Of a stretch of DNA of 64,000 nt, positions 59,690-64,000 are shown piece after piece (position 1 is the stretch's first letter; the number at the start of each line of letters is the position of its first letter). The notes beneath the pieces are model-generated. The model was not told the origin of the DNA. It searched no databases and worked only from the letters and a program-made list of their open reading frames with translations. Both the position numbers and the translations under genes were made by a program. Origin of the DNA: Micromonospora radicis (GTDB lineage Bacteria > Actinomycetota > Actinomycetes > Mycobacteriales > Micromonosporaceae); contig NZ_QXEC01000001.1 of the NCBI RefSeq assembly GCF_003583405.1, positions 372,001 to 436,000 of the forward strand, read 5' to 3'.

Positions 59690-61054
59690 GTGAGCGACCA
59701 CCAGCACGACACCGATCCGCTACCCGAGACCGCGCCGGGCATCCTGGCCGAGGACCGCGCCCACCTGTTCTACTCCTGGTCGGCGCAGCGGGCGCTGCGA
59801 CCGATGCCGGTCGCCGGCGCGCTCGGTTCCTACTTCTGGGACTACGAGGGCAACCGCTACCTCGACTTCGCCTCCCAGTTCGTCCACGTCAACATCGGCC
59901 ACCAGCACCCCAAGGTGGTGGCGGCGATCCAACGGCAGGCCGCCCGGCTCTGCACGGTCAGCCCCGCGTTCGGCAACGACCAGCGGGCCCGGGCGGCCCG
60001 GCTGATCGCCGAACGCGCCCCGGGCGACCTGGACCGGGTGCTGTTCACCAACGGCGGCACCGACGCGGTCGAACACGCGGTCCGGATGGCCCGGCTGGTC
60101 ACCGGCCGCCCCAAGGTGCTCGCCGCCTACCGGTCGTACCACGGCGCCTCGCACCTGGCGCTGCACCTGACCGGCGACCCGCGACGGTGGCCGGTGGACA
60201 CCGGGACGGCCGGGGTGGTGCACTTCTTCGGCCCGTACCTGTACCGCACGGCGTTCCACGCCCGTACCGAGCAGGAGGAGGCGCAGCGGGCCCTGGCCCA
60301 CCTCGAACAGGTCATCGCCCTGGAGGGGCCGGGCACCGTCGCGGCGGTGATCCTGGAACCGGTGGTCGGCACCAACGGGGTACTGGTGCCGCCGCCCGGG
60401 TACCTGGCCGGGGTGCGGGAACTGTGCGACCGGCACGGCATCCTGCTCGTCGCCGACGAGGTGATGGCGGGCTTCGGCCGCACCGGCCGCTGGTTCGCGG
60501 TGCAGAACTGGGACGTGGTGCCGGATCTGATCACCTTCGCCAAGGGGGTGAACTCCGGGTACGTGCCGCTGGGCGGGGTGCTGATGGGCCCGCGGGTCCA
60601 CGAGGCGTTCGCCGACCGCCCCTACCCGGGCGGGCTCACCTACTCCGGGCACCCACTGGCCTGCGCCGCCGCGGTCGCCGCCATCACCGCCATGACCGAG
60701 GAGCGGATCGTCGAGCACGCCGCCTGGCTCGGCACCGAGGTACTCGGCCCCGGCCTGCGGGAACTGGCCGACCGGCATCCGGTGGTCGGCGAGGTACGCG
60801 GGCTCGGCGTGTTCTGGGCGCTGGAGCTGGTCCGCGACCGGGACACCCGCGAGATGCTGCCGCCATTGGGACCGCCGGGCGGACCGCCCGGGCCGATGGA
60901 CGAACTCGCGGCGGCCTGCCGCAAGCGCGGGCTGTGGCCCTTCCTGCACACCAACCGGGTCCACGTGCTGCCGCCGTGCACCGCGACCGAGCAGGAGGTC
61001 CGCACCGGCCTGGAGATCCTCGACGAGGCGCTGTCCGTCGTGGACCCCCGATGA
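59690..61054 (+). CDS. Class III PLP aminotransferase
   Basis: A 454-residue omega-type aminotransferase from GTG 59690. FTNGGTDAVEHAVRMAR is the cofactor-phosphate site, LVADEVMAGFGRTG holds the PLP Asp and ITFAKGVNSGYVPLGG the PLP Lys. The start HLFYSWSAQ and the overall sequence resemble the taurine-pyruvate aminotransferase-like subgroup, but the substrate cannot be inferred. It likely aminates an aldehyde or ketone made by the neighbouring SDR. It is followed after 55 bases by an NRPS gene. Confidence 0.87.
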   Translation: MSDHQHDTDPLPETAPGILAEDRAHLFYSWSAQRALRPMPVAGALGSYFWDYEGNRYLDFASQFVHVNIGHQHPKVVAAIQRQAARLCTVSPAFGNDQRARAARLIAERAPGDLDRVLFTNGGTDAVEHAVRMARLVTGRPKVLAAYRSYHGASHLALHLTGDPRRWPVDTGTAGVVHFFGPYLYRTAFHARTEQEEAQRALAHLEQVIALEGPGTVAAVILEPVVGTNGVLVPPPGYLAGVRELCDRHGILLVADEVMAGFGRTGRWFAVQNWDVVPDLITFAKGVNSGYVPLGGVLMGPRVHEAFADRPYPGGLTYSGHPLACAAAVAAITAMTEERIVEHAAWLGTEVLGPGLRELADRHPVVGEVRGLGVFWALELVRDRDTREMLPPLGPPGGPPGPMDELAAACRKRGLWPFLHTNRVHVLPPCTATEQEVRTGLEILDEALSVVDPR

Positions 61055-61109
61055 CCTCAGAACCCCACCGACCTTCCGCACCGCACCGCAGTTCCTGACG
61101 AGGAGCGAC

Positions 61110-64000
61110 ATGACCCAGCACGCCCAACGCCTGTCCACCCTCACCGCCGAGCAGCGTGCACTGCTGCTCAAGCAGGTCGGCGCCCAGCTGACCGAGCGCC
61201 AGCGGCCCAGCACCCGGATTCCCCGCCGGCCCCAGGCCGGTGACCGCGCACCCGTGTCGTACCTCCAGGAGCAGCTCTGGTTCCTCGACCAACTGGTGCC
61301 GGGACAGTCGACGTACAACGTGCCGTCGGTGTTCCGGCTGCGGGGCCCGCTGGATCTGACCGCGTTGCGTCGGGCCCTGGCCGACATCGTCGAACGGCAC
61401 GAGGCGTTGCGGACCACCATCCGGGCCGAGAACGGCGAGCCGTACCAGCACGTCGCCGAGCCCGGCGAACAACCGCACCAACTGGTCGTCGACGACCTCA
61501 GCGACATCGCTGACCCACCGGCCCGGCTGGCCGAGGGGCAGCGCCGGGTGCAGGAGGAGATCCGGCGCCCGTTCGACCTGGCGACCGGGCCACTGTTCCG
61601 GTCGTTGCTGGTCCGCCTCGACGACACCGACCACCTGCTCGCGGTGACCATGCACCACGTCGCCTCCGACGGCTGGTCCCAGGCGGTGCTCACCAACGAG
61701 CTGTCCGAGCTGTACGCGGCCCACCACGCCGGTCGCCCCCCGGCGCTGCAACCGCTGCCGGTGCAGTACGGCGACTACGCGGCCTGGCAGCGCAACCAGC
61801 TCAGCGACGAGGTCTTCGACGGCCAGCTCGACTACTGGCAGCAGCGGCTGCGCGGGCTGCCCACCCTGGAACTGCCCACCGACCGGCCACGACCGGCGAC
61901 CATGTCGTACCGCAGCGCCGCGGTGTCGCACACCCTCGGCGGTGACCTGCTGCACCGGCTGCGGCAGCTCTCGGCCCGCAACAACACCACCCTGTTCATG
62001 ACGCTGATGACGGCGTACCAGGCGGTGCTGGCCCGCTACAGCGGGCAGGACGAGATCGTGGTGGGCACCACCACCACCGGGCGGGAACCGGCCGAGCTGG
62101 AACCGTTGATCGGGTACTTCGTGAACATGGTGGTGCTGCGCACCGACGTGGCCGACGACCCCACCTTCGGGCAACTGCTGCAACGGGTACGCGGCGTGGT
62201 GCTGGAGGCGTGGAAACACCAGCAGGTGCCGTTCGAGAAGGTGGTGGAACGGATCCAGCCGGTGCGGGACCCGTCGCGCAACCCGCTGTTCCAGGTCGGC
62301 CTGCAACTGCTCGGCAGCGCCACCCAGAGCACCGAGCCGAACCTGCCCGGCCTCACCGTCTCGGCGCTGGACGCCAACCCCGGCGGACACCCGTTCGACC
62401 TGTCGATCACCGCCACCGAGAGCCCGGACCAGCTCCGGCTGGTCGCGGACTACTCGGTGGACCTGTTCGACGAGCCGCGGATGGCCCGGCTGCTGCGGCA
62501 CCTGGAACGGGTGCTGCGCGCCGCCGTCGACGCCCCGGACACCCCGCTGTCGGCGCTGCCGCTGCTCGACGAGGAGGAACGCACCCTGCTGCTGCACACC
62601 TGGCAGGGGCCGAAGGGGCAGCGGGCCCGGGAACCGGTGCACGTACAGATCGCCCGGCTCGCCACCGAGCGTCCCGACCTGGTGGCGGCCACCCTGGACG
62701 GTGCCGAGCTGACCTACGGCGAACTGCACCGCCGCGCCACCGTGCTCGCCCACCGGTTCCGGGATCTGGGCGTGGGCCGCGAAGACATCGTCGCGCTGCT
62801 GCTGGAACGCGGCTTCGACCTGATCGTCGGCATGGTCGCCGCGCAGCAGGCCGGCGGCGCCTTCGTGGTGATGGACCCCGGCCACCCGGTACGCCGCATC
62901 GAGTTCATCCTCGCCGACACCGCGGCCAAGGCGGTGGTGACCCGCGACGCGTTGGCCGACCGGCTGCCCGAGGAGAGCGGCGCCACCCGGGTGCTGGTGG
63001 ACACCGACTGGCCGGCGCTGGAGCAGGCGGCCGGCGCGGCGGCACCGCTGACCGAACTGGCCGACGAGAACTCCCTGGCGTACGTGCTCTACACCTCCGG
63101 GTCGACCGGCAAGCCCAAGGGCGTGATGATCGAGCACCACGCGCTCAACACGTTCCTGCTCTGGCTCGGCAACATCTTCGACTTCGGCCCCGGTGACCGG
63201 CTGCTGCAACACATGGCGCCGATCTTCGACTTCGCCGAGGGCGAGATCTTCACCGCGCTGACCCGCGGCGTGACCATGGTGTTCGTACCCGAGGAGCACC
63301 GCACCGACCCGGACGTCATCGGGCAACTGCTGGTCTCCGAACGGATCACCTACATCGGCGGCCCACCGGCCATCCTGGGCCGCATCCCGCCGGGCGCCTA
63401 CCCCGACCTCAAGTACATGATCGCCGGTGGGGAGGCGGTGACCGGCGACCTGATCAACCGGTGGAACACCCCGGGTCGCCGGTTCATCAACGGGTACGGC
63501 CCGACCGAGGCGGCCGTCGGCTGCATCTACTACGAGTGCGAGCACCGCACCTGGACCGGCCAGCCGCCGATCGGCCGGGCCATGCCCAACCGGGTGGCGT
63601 ACGTGCTGGACCGGTTCAACAACCTCCAGCCCATCGGCGTACCCGGTGAGGTGGTCACCGGCGGTGAGGGACTGGCCCGCGGCTACCTGAACCGGCCCGA
63701 GCTGACCGCCGAGAAGTTCCTCGACGACCCGTACCGGCCGGGGGAGCGGATGTACCGCACCGGCGACCTGGGCGTGTGGAGCGAGGACGGGCAGATTCAG
63801 TTCCTCGGCCGGATCGACACCCAGGTCAAGCTCAACGGCCTGCGCATCGAGCTGGAGGAGATCGAGTCGACGCTGACCGCACACCCGGGCGTCGCCGAGG
63901 CCGCCGTCGCGCTGCGCGAGGACAGCCCCGGCACCAAACGGCTGGTCGGCTACGTGGTACCGGCGGCCAGCCCGGCGCCGGACACCGAGCAACTGCGGGA
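61110..64000 (+). CDS. NRPS with C and A domains, truncated by the right edge
   Basis: At least 963 residues from ATG 61110, with GAGGAG upstream; the frame is open to the last base. C domain about 45-490 with intact HHVASDG (about 181-187), so it is active in peptide-bond formation. A domain from about 510: A3 YTSGSTGKPKG (about 661), A5 NGYGPTEAA (about 794), A7 YRTGDLG and A8 TQVKLNGLRIELEEI are intact. Manual alignment to GrsA gives specificity residues of about D-F-G-G-M-A-G-V-G; the substrate is unknown. A10, PCP and any later modules lie outside the window. Confidence 0.92.
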   Translation, partial: MTQHAQRLSTLTAEQRALLLKQVGAQLTERQRPSTRIPRRPQAGDRAPVSYLQEQLWFLDQLVPGQSTYNVPSVFRLRGPLDLTALRRALADIVERHEALRTTIRAENGEPYQHVAEPGEQPHQLVVDDLSDIADPPARLAEGQRRVQEEIRRPFDLATGPLFRSLLVRLDDTDHLLAVTMHHVASDGWSQAVLTNELSELYAAHHAGRPPALQPLPVQYGDYAAWQRNQLSDEVFDGQLDYWQQRLRGLPTLELPTDRPRPATMSYRSAAVSHTLGGDLLHRLRQLSARNNTTLFMTLMTAYQAVLARYSGQDEIVVGTTTTGREPAELEPLIGYFVNMVVLRTDVADDPTFGQLLQRVRGVVLEAWKHQQVPFEKVVERIQPVRDPSRNPLFQVGLQLLGSATQSTEPNLPGLTVSALDANPGGHPFDLSITATESPDQLRLVADYSVDLFDEPRMARLLRHLERVLRAAVDAPDTPLSALPLLDEEERTLLLHTWQGPKGQRAREPVHVQIARLATERPDLVAATLDGAELTYGELHRRATVLAHRFRDLGVGREDIVALLLERGFDLIVGMVAAQQAGGAFVVMDPGHPVRRIEFILADTAAKAVVTRDALADRLPEESGATRVLVDTDWPALEQAAGAAAPLTELADENSLAYVLYTSGSTGKPKGVMIEHHALNTFLLWLGNIFDFGPGDRLLQHMAPIFDFAEGEIFTALTRGVTMVFVPEEHRTDPDVIGQLLVSERITYIGGPPAILGRIPPGAYPDLKYMIAGGEAVTGDLINRWNTPGRRFINGYGPTEAAVGCIYYECEHRTWTGQPPIGRAMPNRVAYVLDRFNNLQPIGVPGEVVTGGEGLARGYLNRPELTAEKFLDDPYRPGERMYRTGDLGVWSEDGQIQFLGRIDTQVKLNGLRIELEEIESTLTAHPGVAEAAVALREDSPGTKRLVGYVVPAASPAPDTEQLR

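Noticed and set aside
53087..61054. Xsc plus Tpa taurine-degradation pathway (ThDP enzyme and aminotransferase)
   Set aside because: The ThDP enzyme lacks the sulfoacetaldehyde acetyltransferase-type N-terminal sequence I would expect, and the genes sit inside an NRPS cluster 5 kb apart.
60684..63992. 1102-residue minus-strand ORF at the right edge
   Set aside because: Antisense shadow of the NRPS and aminotransferase genes; composition is Gly/Val/Arg/Gln-rich without domains.

Overview
The window is high-GC actinobacterial DNA. The signs are third-position G/C codons, many GTG and TTG starts, four-base start/stop overlaps, an actinobacterial SAM-IV riboswitch and a cysteine-type leader peptide. 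Gene content fits a Micromonosporaceae-like actinomycete; that family-level placement is inference. I saw no rRNA, tRNA, CRISPR array, insertion sequence or phage gene.

Layout. 0-6.7 kb: the N-terminal part of a large membrane protein, then an organosulfur module made of a YeiH-type exporter with a small membrane partner, an ssuABC-type sulfonate importer (minus strand) and an alkanesulfonate monooxygenase. Two matching inverted repeats (CCTAC-N7-RTAGG) precede the exporter and separate ssuA from ssuD. 6.7-21 kb: housekeeping and accessory genes (NUDIX, glycogen-debranching-like enzyme, SCP2 protein, DksA/TraR zinc finger with a terminator in its leader, anti-sigma-type ATPase, VOC protein, glycerol kinase, secreted phosphoesterase, TetR plus ABC exporter, TPR-SARP regulator, lipoprotein). 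21-24 kb: a polar amino-acid ABC importer under a SAM-IV riboswitch followed by a 33-residue leader peptide. 24.6-29.5 kb: urease operon ureABCFGD. 29.6-33.4 kb: methyltransferase, class A beta-lactamase-like protein, and a MarR regulator divergent from a soluble AmiC-like binding protein. 33.4-38.7 kb: urea importer urtABCDE behind a long structured leader that has a promoter, a palindromic operator, serial hairpins and an intrinsic terminator. 38.7-41.8 kb: a Rieske/DUF6529/secreted-protein operon and an HPP membrane protein.

41.8 kb to the right edge: a non-ribosomal peptide cluster that leaves the window. It has a C-A-PCP NRPS whose condensation motif is degenerate, a second NRPS (C-A..., cut by the edge), a PLP decarboxylase, a membrane desaturase/hydroxylase, both subunits of B12-dependent glutamate mutase (3-methylaspartate supply), a sulfotransferase, a signal-less substrate-binding-like protein, a ThDP enzyme, a cystathionine beta-synthase-like enzyme, a Glu/Leu-dehydrogenase-like enzyme, a fumarase/adenylosuccinate-lyase-family enzyme, an SDR and a class III aminotransferase. 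The beta-synthase plus lyase pair suggests a diamino acid made by aspartate addition and fumarate release. The product is unknown; a peptide with 3-methylaspartate, a diamino acid and possibly a sulfate is the working inference.

Urea import (urt), urea hydrolysis (ure) and the possible AmiC-like sensor lie within 14 kb and probably form one nitrogen-scavenging unit. The ssu genes, the YeiH exporter and the SAM-riboswitch importer form two sulfur-scavenging units.
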